NCBI GenBank assembly: GCA_023481165.1
Contig: JAMCWO010000054.1
Location: 1-39,026 of the forward strand
Direction of reading: 5' to 3'
DNA length: 39,026 nucleotides
Source of the DNA: Planctomycetota bacterium
GTDB taxonomy: Bacteria; Planctomycetota; Phycisphaerae; Sedimentisphaerales; Anaerobacaceae
Of the stretch, positions 24,714 to 32,513 are shown piece by piece. A model generated the notes under the pieces. The model worked only from the letters and a program-made list of their open reading frames with translations. It searched no databases and was not told the DNA's origin. Position 1 is the first letter of the stretch, and the number at the start of each line of letters is the position of its first letter. A program made the position numbers and the translations under genes.

Positions 24714-24785
24714 GTGTTCCAGCACCATGATGGTGATGATGGCAATCACGCCATCGCTGAACGCTTCCATGCGGTTTTTGCTCAT
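24714..24785 (-). pseudogene. N-terminal fragment of a TMEM175/DUF1211-like channel gene
   Basis: The reading frame from ATG 24785 gives MSKNRMEAFSDGVIAIITI then MVLEH, the conserved start and first helix (FSDG...AI) of the bacterial TMEM175-type potassium channels, which are normally about 200 residues. It then loses similarity and runs into the 3' side of tRNA-Gly. The rest of the gene is not in the neighbourhood, so this is a truncated remnant next to the tRNA. Confidence 0.6.
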
Positions 24786-24852
24786 CGGCGCACACCCTCT
24801 GCGGCGGCAGTACTCTTACGGACGGCATCGCGTCGAGGTCTTTGTGCTCGAT

Positions 24853-25284
24853 TCAACCGTTATCAGGGCGACGCGCGAGACGTAGAAGTAAGAGCAGGAG
24901 CAGAACCCCCTGAGCCAAGCCCTCTGCAAAGTCGCCGAAGACTACCCAAAAGAAACCGGTTCGCTGGTCCGGCAATACGCCCGCGAATAGGGCGATCAAC
25001 CCGACCATGGAACCAACAACGCTGCCGGTGCTCAGGACCCAGATCAGGGGAAGGTACCGACGGATGTCGGTCGACATGATGAAACACAGCAGCCCTACAA
25101 ACGCGTACATGGCCATCAGCATTCGGGCCAGATACGTGAACAAGATTCCTACCGTGGTCCCTGGGGCCACCTTGTTGGCCCAGTAGACAAGCCAGGATTG
25201 CGGCATCACCGCTGGCACGAAAGCGAACACCGCGGTGAGGGCAATAAAGCGCAGCAGCCATTTCAGCCCGGATTTCGCTGTCAT
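24853..25284 (-). CDS. small integral membrane protein, unknown function
   Basis: A 143-residue protein with four predicted membrane helices (FIALTAVFAFVPAVM, YLARMLMAMYAFVGLLCF, LPLIWVLSTGSVVGSMVGLI, AEGLAQGVLLLLLLL). No characterised family recognised. ATG 25284 overlaps the TGA of the preceding putative glycoside hydrolase as ATGA, so the two are translationally coupled, which suggests a linked role. Nothing in the sequence indicates a transported substrate or an active site. Confidence 0.75.
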   Translation of the reverse strand: MTAKSGLKWLLRFIALTAVFAFVPAVMPQSWLVYWANKVAPGTTVGILFTYLARMLMAMYAFVGLLCFIMSTDIRRYLPLIWVLSTGSVVGSMVGLIALFAGVLPDQRTGFFWVVFGDFAEGLAQGVLLLLLLLRLARRPDNG

Positions 25285-27530
25285 AGCGCCACCGGCTTGA
25301 TCACTTCCTCGCGCTTGACCTCATAGTTCCTGCCCTGCCATGAGAGCGTCGCCGGGCCGAAAGCGTGGAAGATGCGGATGCTGCCCGCATCTTTCAGGTC
25401 CTTGTTGTCCGTTGGGCGCAGGGTGAACAGGGCTCCGTTGCCGTAATCCTGGCCGTTCCAGGAGCGGGCGTGGAACGCAACGAAACGCGGAGATTCCACG
25501 AGGAAACCCCAGGGCGGCAGGACCGTGCGGCCGCCGGCCTCGGAGTTGATCTCGGCGGGGGTCGGGCCGAAATTGACCGTGACCTTCACTGTCTGGCTGC
25601 CTTCGCCGTAAGTGGCCCGGCGGACATTGCGATCCTCGGTGAGATACTCGAAGGCGGTGAGCCGAGCGTAGGCCGTCAACTCGTGCAGCGGACCGAGGAC
25701 TTCGTGTGTGTTCTTGACGAACACATCGGTCGGGTGCATGCCGTCCGCCCAGCCATTGTCACTGCGGGTGTAGGAGGCGCGATCCGATGCCCCCGTATTT
25801 CCGCCGCGACGCTCGCCGGGCTTGTTCTGCCAGTAGAGATGGTCGGGGAAAGAGTGGTAGTACAGGGGACGGGCACACAGGACGTGGTGAGCCACGTTCT
25901 CGGCGGCGCTTTCGGCGCGGTAGCCGTATTTGCCGTAGCAGATCTGGCAGTCGTGGTAGACCATCTCGAAGAAGGGAATCACCTGGGCCCCCAGTTCCTC
26001 CTGCGGCTTGAGACCCGCGTAGTAATTGCCGCTGACGCCGACGAGACCTTCGAAGAAATCGCTATGGGGCAGCGCCCATTCCCGGCCGCACTCGCTGCCG
26101 AAGATGCCGAACACGTTGCGGGCGTAGTCGCTCAGGCGAATCTTCCACGCAATGTCCTCGTTGCGGCCGATCGGATGGTTCGGGTCGAAACACTCCCGCG
26201 GCCCGACCGCGTAGGTCGTGTCGATGAAGTAGCTCCACGGCCCGAACAGGTCGCGAATCGCGCCGAGGTTCTGCGGGCGCTGCGCCAATTCCAGTTGCTT
26301 CGGGGCGCAAACCATGTAGGCCCGACCCCCGTTCCAGCGTCCGCCTTTGATCAGCGAGCCATCGCGATTCTTCTCGATGAAGCTCGGGCTCCAGCTCTTC
26401 GCATCGCGGTACATGTCCTGGACGTTATCGTGCAGGCAGGCCAGGTAGCCCAGCTTCTGGATCCGTTTAACCATGTCCGCCAGGGCCTCGTTGCCGCCGC
26501 ACTCCGGGTTGGCCGGCAGGTTGTCCGGGTGGCGCACATCGTAACCCCCTTGTGTCCAGCCGCCGACCATGAAGAAACACCGCTCGATCTTCACGTCGTT
26601 CTTCAGGTGCTCGGCGACCTTGGCGGCCTCGTCGAACGTCCAGTGGACGCGGGCCGATTCCTCGGCCGTGCTCTCCTCGTTCATCCGGCGGGTCAGGCAC
26701 GACCACAGTTTGGCGTCCGGGGCGCCGACCATCAGCTCGACGTGCGGATCGCGGCGAATCTTCTCCCGTAGCGTCACGGCGTAGCCGCGCTTCTCGGCGT
26801 ACCCGCGGTACGCACGGGCGAGGGTATTCCAGTCGCCCTTGCCGAGGGGCATCAGGCGCACGACGTTCGCGCTGCCACGCAGCTCGAACGTGGTCCCCAG
26901 CCGATTGGAATTGCCGGCCGAGACCTTTCTCTCCAACTCGGGAAAGACATACGCATCGTCCCACGTCACGATCAGGGCCGAGTTCTTCTTCACGAGGCCA
27001 AGCATATTCATGTGGCAGCCTTCGTATTCCGAGGTGCCGAATACCCGCTGGAATGCTCGGTCGCCCTGGACGGGCACCAGCAATCCCTCCCGGCTCGGCA
27101 CGATCACATAGCCGCCGTCTGTGCCGCTGATCGCCAAGGCATCGTTCAGAATCCGGAGCGTGTCCTTGGCAGGCTTCTCATAGCGAAGCTCCAATGTCTG
27201 GCCGCCGTCCACGAGGGAAAAGACAATCGCCCCGCCTCGTTCATTCGTCAATTTGATGGAATTCTCGCGCTCACTCGCCGCGCGCGAGAAGCGGCCCTGG
27301 AGCCAGGGAACGTTGCCGGGACTTGCCGTCCCCGCAGACGGCCACGGCACGCCGGAGCGCGTGTCCGAGAGCTTCCATGCCGCTGTCGCGTCATCGACCT
27401 CCAGTGTGAGCGTGTCGCTCTGCAGATGGGCAATACCGGCACGACTCATAGCGCCAGAAGCCAACAGAATGAACAGGCCCGCCAGGAATACTCCACCCCG
27501 AACGCGATGAATGCGATGTCGGAATTCCAT
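25281..27530 (-). CDS. large secreted protein, putative glycoside hydrolase (TIM-barrel type)
   Basis: A 749-residue protein with a signal peptide (GGVFLAGLFILLASGAMSRA). An N-terminal beta-rich region (about 25-200) precedes a barrel-like central part with KIERCFFMVGGWTQGGYD, LGYLACLHDNVQDMY, GPWSYFIDTTYAVGPRECFD and FGSECGREWALPHSDF, then a C-terminal beta domain (VTVNFGPTPAEINSE). The layout resembles GH101-like/DUF5696 proteins, but I am not certain of the family, and the acidic residues in FIDTTY and GSECGRE are only candidate catalytic sites. ATG 27530 follows AGGAGG; the longer frame reads through a palindromic repeat. Confidence 0.7.
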   Translation of the reverse strand: MEFRHRIHRVRGGVFLAGLFILLASGAMSRAGIAHLQSDTLTLEVDDATAAWKLSDTRSGVPWPSAGTASPGNVPWLQGRFSRAASERENSIKLTNERGGAIVFSLVDGGQTLELRYEKPAKDTLRILNDALAISGTDGGYVIVPSREGLLVPVQGDRAFQRVFGTSEYEGCHMNMLGLVKKNSALIVTWDDAYVFPELERKVSAGNSNRLGTTFELRGSANVVRLMPLGKGDWNTLARAYRGYAEKRGYAVTLREKIRRDPHVELMVGAPDAKLWSCLTRRMNEESTAEESARVHWTFDEAAKVAEHLKNDVKIERCFFMVGGWTQGGYDVRHPDNLPANPECGGNEALADMVKRIQKLGYLACLHDNVQDMYRDAKSWSPSFIEKNRDGSLIKGGRWNGGRAYMVCAPKQLELAQRPQNLGAIRDLFGPWSYFIDTTYAVGPRECFDPNHPIGRNEDIAWKIRLSDYARNVFGIFGSECGREWALPHSDFFEGLVGVSGNYYAGLKPQEELGAQVIPFFEMVYHDCQICYGKYGYRAESAAENVAHHVLCARPLYYHSFPDHLYWQNKPGERRGGNTGASDRASYTRSDNGWADGMHPTDVFVKNTHEVLGPLHELTAYARLTAFEYLTEDRNVRRATYGEGSQTVKVTVNFGPTPAEINSEAGGRTVLPPWGFLVESPRFVAFHARSWNGQDYGNGALFTLRPTDNKDLKDAGSIRIFHAFGPATLSWQGRNYEVKREEVIKPVAL

Positions 27531-27543
27531 GAGGACACCTCCT

Positions 27544-27609
27544 GTAGGGTGGGCTGTGCCCACCACATGCTTGCGGTCAATGGAAGATGGTGGGCACAGC
27601 CCACCCTAC
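27544..27609. repeat. perfect inverted pair of GTAGGGTGGGC palindromic repeats
   Basis: Arms 27544-27565 and 27588-27609 are perfect 22-bp inverted copies around a 22-bp loop. The arm sequence matches the pair at 3657-3729. The left end lies only a few bases from the AGGAGG of the gene starting at 27530. It fills most of the spacer between the hydrolase gene and the MalK-type gene. Confidence 0.88.
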
Positions 27610-27681
27610 GGCTATCGCCGCTCCGGTAGAGTAGCCCGGGAGAAGACCAAAGACAAGCGTCTCTTCGCCCACAACCACCAA

Positions 27682-28779
27682 TTACGCGCACCAATGGCTC
27701 AGGGCAGTGCCGTCCGACGCGAACAGGTGAAGCTTCGTCGGATCGACATGTATGTGGACCTCCTGACCGACGCCGAGCCGGGTGGATGGCGGCGCGGAGA
27801 GGATGCATTTCTCTCCGGACGTGACCACCACGTGGACATCGGTTCGCGACCCAAACGGCTCCAGCAAGCTGACGCGGCCGGAAAGCACACAACCGCCCTG
27901 CGTTGGCAACGGCTCCAGAGAGAGGTCATGCGGCCGGATTCCGACGTGAACCGCCTTCTCCACGCTGTCAGCCGGGAACGCGGGCAGCGACACCCTGCCA
28001 TCGGCCCAGTCCAGGAAGAGGGCACCCTTCTCGGAACAAAGGCAGCCCGTCAGGAAGTTCATCGGCGGCGTGCCGAAGAAGCCGGCGACAAAGCGGTTGG
28101 CGGGCCGGTCATAGATCTCGGCCGGTGGACCTATCTGCTGGATTTGTCCATCACGGAGCACACAGAGGCGGTCCCCCAACGCCATCGCCTCCGACTGATC
28201 GTGTGTAACGTACAGCATCGTCGTGCGCAACTTCTGGTGCAGGGCCCTGATCTCTTCGCGCAGCGCCTGGCGCAGACCGGCGTCCAGGCTGCTGAGCGGC
28301 TCATCGAACAGAAAGGCCGCCGGCTCGCGCACCAGGGCCCGGCCCAGGGCCACGCGCTGCCGCTGACCACCCGATAGGGCCGCCGGCTTGCGGTCCAACA
28401 GGTCCGCGAGGCCCAGGATCCCTGCCACCTCGCCCACCCGCCGCTCCACGTCCGTCCGGGGCTGCCCCCGCATGCGCAGGGGGAACGCGAGGTTGTCATG
28501 AACCGTCATGTGCGGATAGAGGACGCCATCCTGGAAGACCATCGCGACGTTACGGTCCTTGGGCGATACGCCCTCGACCGACCTCTCGGCAACGCGAATC
28601 TCACCGCCGGTCGGGGCCTCCAGGCCCGCGATCAGGCGGAGAAGCGTCGTCTTGCCGCAGCCACTCGGCCCAACGAGGACCAGGAACTCGCCGTCGCGCA
28701 CGTCCAGAGTCACGCCGGAGACTGCCGTCGTGCGGCAGTCGAAAACCTTGGTGATGTTGTGCAGCGAGATAGAGGCCAT
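27682..28779 (-). CDS. MalK/UgpC-type ABC transporter ATP-binding protein
   Basis: A 365-residue ATPase of the carbohydrate-uptake CUT1 type. Walker A GPSGCGKT (37-44), Q-loop VFQDGVLYPHMTV, signature LSGGQRQRVALGRAL (135-149), Walker B AAFLFDEP (154-161), H-loop His193. The C-terminal ~120 residues are a TOBE/OB domain (HVGIRPHDLSLEPL). Such proteins normally power MalFG-like permeases with a binding protein, none of which is present; the upstream neighbours are ABC-2 permeases. It may serve distant permeases as a shared ATPase. ATG 28779 has AAGG almost touching it, within a heptamer repeat array. Confidence 0.92.
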   Translation of the reverse strand: MASISLHNITKVFDCRTTAVSGVTLDVRDGEFLVLVGPSGCGKTTLLRLIAGLEAPTGGEIRVAERSVEGVSPKDRNVAMVFQDGVLYPHMTVHDNLAFPLRMRGQPRTDVERRVGEVAGILGLADLLDRKPAALSGGQRQRVALGRALVREPAAFLFDEPLSSLDAGLRQALREEIRALHQKLRTTMLYVTHDQSEAMALGDRLCVLRDGQIQQIGPPAEIYDRPANRFVAGFFGTPPMNFLTGCLCSEKGALFLDWADGRVSLPAFPADSVEKAVHVGIRPHDLSLEPLPTQGGCVLSGRVSLLEPFGSRTDVHVVVTSGEKCILSAPPSTRLGVGQEVHIHVDPTKLHLFASDGTALSHWCA

Positions 28780-28780
28780 G

Positions 28781-28815
28781 CCTTGATTTATGATTCACGG
28801 TTTATCATTTAGGAT
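28781..28815 (-). repeat. degenerate heptamer array (AATCNNN-like), five units
   Basis: On the minus strand the spacer reads as consecutive 7-mers ATCCTAA, ATGATAA, ACCGTGA, ATCATAA, ATCAAGG. It lies directly before ATG 28779 and is related to the array at 30614-30648. Confidence 0.65.
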
Positions 28816-28847
28816 TCGAAGATCGCACGTCACAAGTCATAGACCCC

Positions 28848-30605
28848 TCAGAATGGATTGTTTCTCAACCGGGCCGCGGCCCGCGTGAGGAAGACCAGAC
28901 CCACCGACACGTAGACCGCGAAGGTCAGGGCCATCCAGCAGGTCGCATCCGACAGGCTGCCCATCCCTCTTTGCAGCCAGTCATACGTCCCGAGGCCCCC
29001 TCGATGAGCGGCCGCATTCACGATGACGCCGGCGTGGACAAAGGGGTTCAGATCCATATACGTCTCAATCACGCCCGTGGACGTTTTGGTCATCACTCCT
29101 AGGAAGATGGCGAGGAACAGGGGGAAAACGGCCCAGAGGCCCGCCGCCAGTCCCACGTTGGCGATTACCGCCGTCGTCGTATGCCGCAGGCGCGTGCTGA
29201 AGTACAGGCCCGTGCTGGTCAGGAAGAACACCACCCAAGCCACCAGGAGTGCCAGGTGAACCACGGCAATCGGATGAATGGTCCCCGGCCCCATGAACAC
29301 GAGAGTATGAGCGAACAGCAGCACCCATGCCGGCAGGCAGCGGCGCGCGGCGCCCGCGAACTTGCTCCAGAGAATCTCCCAGTTGCTGACGGTCGTCGTC
29401 AGCAAGAGCGGCCACGTCTGGGACTCCTTCTCCGTGGTGATGCAGGTGGCCGGCAAAATCACGGTGAAGAGGACGCCGACGCTGAAGAAGACGACGCCGT
29501 ACATGACGTGGGTCTCCGTATCCCGGAGGAGATTTGCCCGGTAGCACAGGCCATACGTCAGGAGCAGCAGGCCCAGGATCACGACGCCGGAAACAATCTC
29601 CGCGACCCGGCGCAGCTTGCGCCGGCCGAACAAAGGGGCCCGGCGCTCCTTCCACAGCACCGGCGGCCCCTGCACACGGCGGATAGTCGATGGCGGATTG
29701 GTGCCGCGATTCGCATCCACGATCCCGCCGGCCTGGCGCAACGCAGCCCTGCGGACCAGGATCGTGGCCAGCAACAGGAGCAAGGCGGACAGGCCCAGCA
29801 TGACGGCACAGTGCAGCGGCCAAGCGACGACCGCCGGCCGTGCCATATACAGCGCCTCCATCGCGGCTCCCATCACCACGAATGGATTGAAGTAGGAAAG
29901 CCAACGCATGAGGGTGGGTGGCGAGACCACCTTGTCCGTGAGAAAGGCCAGAAGGACGGGAATGCCTCCGAAGAGAAACCCCATCGCCAGGACAGTCTCA
30001 ATGATCGCGGCGTAAGCCTGCCGCGTGAAGATCGAGAAGAACAGGCTCAAAGACCCGACGAAGATGACGGTTGTCAGCGTCACGCACAGCCCGCACAGCA
30101 AAAAACTCCAGGGCACGCCCCCGAACACGCGCACCACCGCCAGTAGCGGCAGGGAAATCGCCAGCAGCAGGACGATCTGCAGCAGGCGGCTCATCAGCTT
30201 GCCGATCACGATCTGGAAGCTGCCGATCGGCGTCGTCATCAGCACGCCGAGCGTCCGCTTGTAGATCTCGTCGCTGATCGAGGTGCTGAGCATGACCGCC
30301 GCGATCGCCGGCGCGGTGAGAAACTGGAACCACAGGATGGCGGTGACGATCGTCTGGCCCGCCGCCGCCATGCGCGAGGCCTGGTACACCGAGGAGGTGC
30401 TGCGCACGAGACTGTCCAGCCAGACCACCGACGCCAGAAAGGTAAAGAGGCCAATGTAGAGAAAGCGCAGCACGTAGTTGCGCCGGCGCCGGCTGGAGAC
30501 CCGCATCTCCTTGTCGAAGATCGGCCCGGCCAGGCGCGGCAGAAGCGACGCCGCCCACCAGCGCCATCTCAGACTCGTGGTTTCCAAGTCCATCATGTTC
30601 TTCAT
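28848..30605 (-). CDS. ABC-2 type transporter permease
   Basis: A 585-residue membrane protein. An N-terminal cytoplasmic segment (GPIFDKEMRVSSRRRRNYV) leads to a first helix, then about ten more hydrophobic segments, including the ABC-2 hallmark region DEIYKRTLGVLMTTPIGSFQIVIGKL and a second similar region TEKESQTWPLLLTTTVSNWEIL. The duplicated motif suggests two fused ABC-2 halves. It is paralogous to the permease encoded upstream (30643-32484), and the pair probably form a heterodimer with the ATPase at 32514-33482. The substrate is unknown. ATG 30605 is used; nearby GTG and ATG codons are alternatives and no clear ribosome binding site distinguishes them. Confidence 0.87.
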   Translation of the reverse strand: MKNMMDLETTSLRWRWWAASLLPRLAGPIFDKEMRVSSRRRRNYVLRFLYIGLFTFLASVVWLDSLVRSTSSVYQASRMAAAGQTIVTAILWFQFLTAPAIAAVMLSTSISDEIYKRTLGVLMTTPIGSFQIVIGKLMSRLLQIVLLLAISLPLLAVVRVFGGVPWSFLLCGLCVTLTTVIFVGSLSLFFSIFTRQAYAAIIETVLAMGFLFGGIPVLLAFLTDKVVSPPTLMRWLSYFNPFVVMGAAMEALYMARPAVVAWPLHCAVMLGLSALLLLLATILVRRAALRQAGGIVDANRGTNPPSTIRRVQGPPVLWKERRAPLFGRRKLRRVAEIVSGVVILGLLLLTYGLCYRANLLRDTETHVMYGVVFFSVGVLFTVILPATCITTEKESQTWPLLLTTTVSNWEILWSKFAGAARRCLPAWVLLFAHTLVFMGPGTIHPIAVVHLALLVAWVVFFLTSTGLYFSTRLRHTTTAVIANVGLAAGLWAVFPLFLAIFLGVMTKTSTGVIETYMDLNPFVHAGVIVNAAAHRGGLGTYDWLQRGMGSLSDATCWMALTFAVYVSVGLVFLTRAAARLRNNPF

Positions 30606-30613
30606 CACTGCCC

Positions 30614-30648
30614 ATCATAAATCGAAAATCATAAATCATAAATCAAAA
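30614..30648 (+). repeat. tandem heptamer array, five units of ATCATAA type
   Basis: Units ATCATAA, ATCGAAA, ATCATAA, ATCATAA, ATCAAAA fill the spacer between the two permease genes. The TGA stop of the upstream permease (30643-30645 on the minus strand) lies inside the array. Confidence 0.85.
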
Positions 30649-32484
30649 GATTCTCCGTCGCAGGCAACACTTCGCTCGCCAGAAGAAGAATAGCCCTGCC
30701 AGGATATAGGCGACCGCGATGGCCATCAGGAGACATGTCACCCGGCCGACGTTCATTTCCTCACGACCCGTGTGAAACACGGCCGCGGTGGCATAGCGGA
30801 GCGACCGCCAGGATGTCCCGGCGTTCTGCGCGCCTGTGGCGCCCGTCATAATCAGTTGTGTCTGAACCGCCGGATGGGACCACAGATACGTGGCAAGCAC
30901 ATCGTTCTTTCCGCCCATGACCCCCATCAGACCGGCCAGAATCGGCCCGATCACCCACAGACCAATCACCAGGGCGAAGCTCGCCACGACGGCGGAGGTC
31001 GTGCGGGCGAAGCGGGCGCTGAAGTAGAGACCCGACCCCGTGAGGAAACACGTCAGCCAGGTCACCAGCGCCAGCAGATGAAAGACGGCCACGGGATGAA
31101 TGTAGCCGGCCAGGGTGAACAGGAGCACATGCCCGGCGAGCAAGCCCCAGATCGGCAGACAGCGGCGAAACGCGCTGACGGCCTTGCCCAGAAGAATATC
31201 CCAGTCGCTCAGGGGCGTCGCCAGGAGCAGCGGCCAGGCCTGGGACTCCTTCTCCGTAGTGATCCGCGTCGCCGAAAAGACGATATTGATCAGGCCGCCG
31301 ATAAAAACGAACAGCATGACATAAGTAATGTGGGTGAAATCCTCCGTGAGACTCTTCGACTGGGCCCCAACCAGGTACGTGAACACGAGCCCCACGATGG
31401 CCATCGCCAGGCCAATGTAGCTGTTGCGGCTGTCGATCCCCTGAATGAAAGGCGCCCGCAACTCCTTCCAGACCAGCGGCGGCCCCACCACCCGGCGGAC
31501 GCTGCCCGATTTCGGATTGCGGATTTCGGATTGCGGATTAGCTTTGCCGCGCAAATCCGCAATCCGCGATCCGCAATCCGCAATTCCTACGGCCTGTCGC
31601 AGAGCGACTCGGCGGACGATGGTCATCGCCCGGCCGAGCACAAGGGCGGAAAGACTGAGCATGAAGGCGCAATGCACAGACAGAGAGAACATGCTGGGGC
31701 CGCTGGGAGAGAACATCCGACTGGTGATCGCCGCCATGCTGGAGATGGGGTTGAGACTGACCACGATGGGGCCGAGCACCATCATGGCCCCCGCCCGGGA
31801 GCCGAGATTGACGCCCGCCCGCGAAAAGAGATAGGCGGCCGTGAACCCGAACAGGGCCGGCAGGACAAAGTACAGACAAGCCAGCGTGAACATCGTGCGG
31901 ATGATCACGCCGTAGGCGTGGCGGTTGCGGATCGAGAAGAGCAGGCTGAGCGAGCCCGCGAAGATCGCGGCAGTCAGCGTGATGCACAAGCTCGACAGCA
32001 GATAGCCCCATGGCACCCCGCCCAGCACCCGCACAATCGCCAGCATCGGCAGCGAGAGGGCCAGCAACAGGATCAATTGCAGCAGCCGGCTCAGGAGCTT
32101 GCCCATGACGATCTGCAGACTATTGATCGGCGTCGTCATGAGAATGCCCAGCGTGCGGTGATAGATCTCGTCACTGACGGCGCTGCTGAGCAGGACGATC
32201 GCGAGAATCTGCATGGCAAAGAACTGGAAGAACACGATCGTCGTGACGATCCGCTGGCCCGCGGCCGCCATGCGGGATTGTACGAGGGAAGCATTCCCTT
32301 CGTAGGGCACGACCCCAAGCCAGACGACACCGACAAACGCCGTCAAGGCCGCGATGTACAGGAACCGCAGTGCATACTGTCTCCGCCGGCGGCTGGCGAC
32401 CCGCAGTTCCTTAACGGCCAAGGGCCCCACCAGCCGCAAGGGGCTGAGGTACTCGACGAGGCTGGTCGTCTGTATCGGCTGCAT
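30643..32484 (-). CDS. ABC-2 type transporter permease, carrying an in-frame palindromic insert
   Basis: A 613-residue paralogue of the next permease, with the same order: GPLAVKELRVASRRRRQYA, first helix, DEIYHRTLGILMTTPINSLQIVMGKL, later TEKESQAWPLLLATPLSDWDIL and C-terminal helices. Between RQAVGI and RRVVGPPLVWKE it has about 15 more residues than its paralogue (IADCGSRIADLRGK, NPQSEIRNPKS), encoded by a heptamer palindrome at 31513-31580. The extra loop should be cytoplasmic and polar. ATG 32484 has no strong ribosome binding site. It lies 29 bases after the ABC ATPase stop, so it is probably in that operon. Confidence 0.88.
   Translation of the reverse strand: MQPIQTTSLVEYLSPLRLVGPLAVKELRVASRRRRQYALRFLYIAALTAFVGVVWLGVVPYEGNASLVQSRMAAAGQRIVTTIVFFQFFAMQILAIVLLSSAVSDEIYHRTLGILMTTPINSLQIVMGKLLSRLLQLILLLALSLPMLAIVRVLGGVPWGYLLSSLCITLTAAIFAGSLSLLFSIRNRHAYGVIIRTMFTLACLYFVLPALFGFTAAYLFSRAGVNLGSRAGAMMVLGPIVVSLNPISSMAAITSRMFSPSGPSMFSLSVHCAFMLSLSALVLGRAMTIVRRVALRQAVGIADCGSRIADLRGKANPQSEIRNPKSGSVRRVVGPPLVWKELRAPFIQGIDSRNSYIGLAMAIVGLVFTYLVGAQSKSLTEDFTHITYVMLFVFIGGLINIVFSATRITTEKESQAWPLLLATPLSDWDILLGKAVSAFRRCLPIWGLLAGHVLLFTLAGYIHPVAVFHLLALVTWLTCFLTGSGLYFSARFARTTSAVVASFALVIGLWVIGPILAGLMGVMGGKNDVLATYLWSHPAVQTQLIMTGATGAQNAGTSWRSLRYATAAVFHTGREEMNVGRVTCLLMAIAVAYILAGLFFFWRAKCCLRRRIF
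31513..31580. repeat. palindrome of inverted heptamer arrays inside a coding region
   Basis: Left arm 31513-31539 consists of CGGATTG, CGGATTT, CGGATTG, CGGATT. Right arm 31554-31580 is its inverted copy with 25 of 27 positions matching; the loop is 14 bases. It lies in-frame within the ABC-2 permease gene and accounts for its extra residues relative to the paralogue. Confidence 0.9.
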
Positions 32485-32513
32485 AGGACGTCATGCGGCA
32501 CGAGGCGCGCCTA

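Noticed and set aside
27531-27566. N-terminal extension of the putative glycoside hydrolase
   Set aside because: These codons are a translated palindromic repeat; ATG 27530 has a strong ribosome binding site and opens a signal peptide.
30614-30648. CRISPR-like short repeats
   Set aside because: The units are contiguous 7-mers with no spacers and no cas genes nearby.
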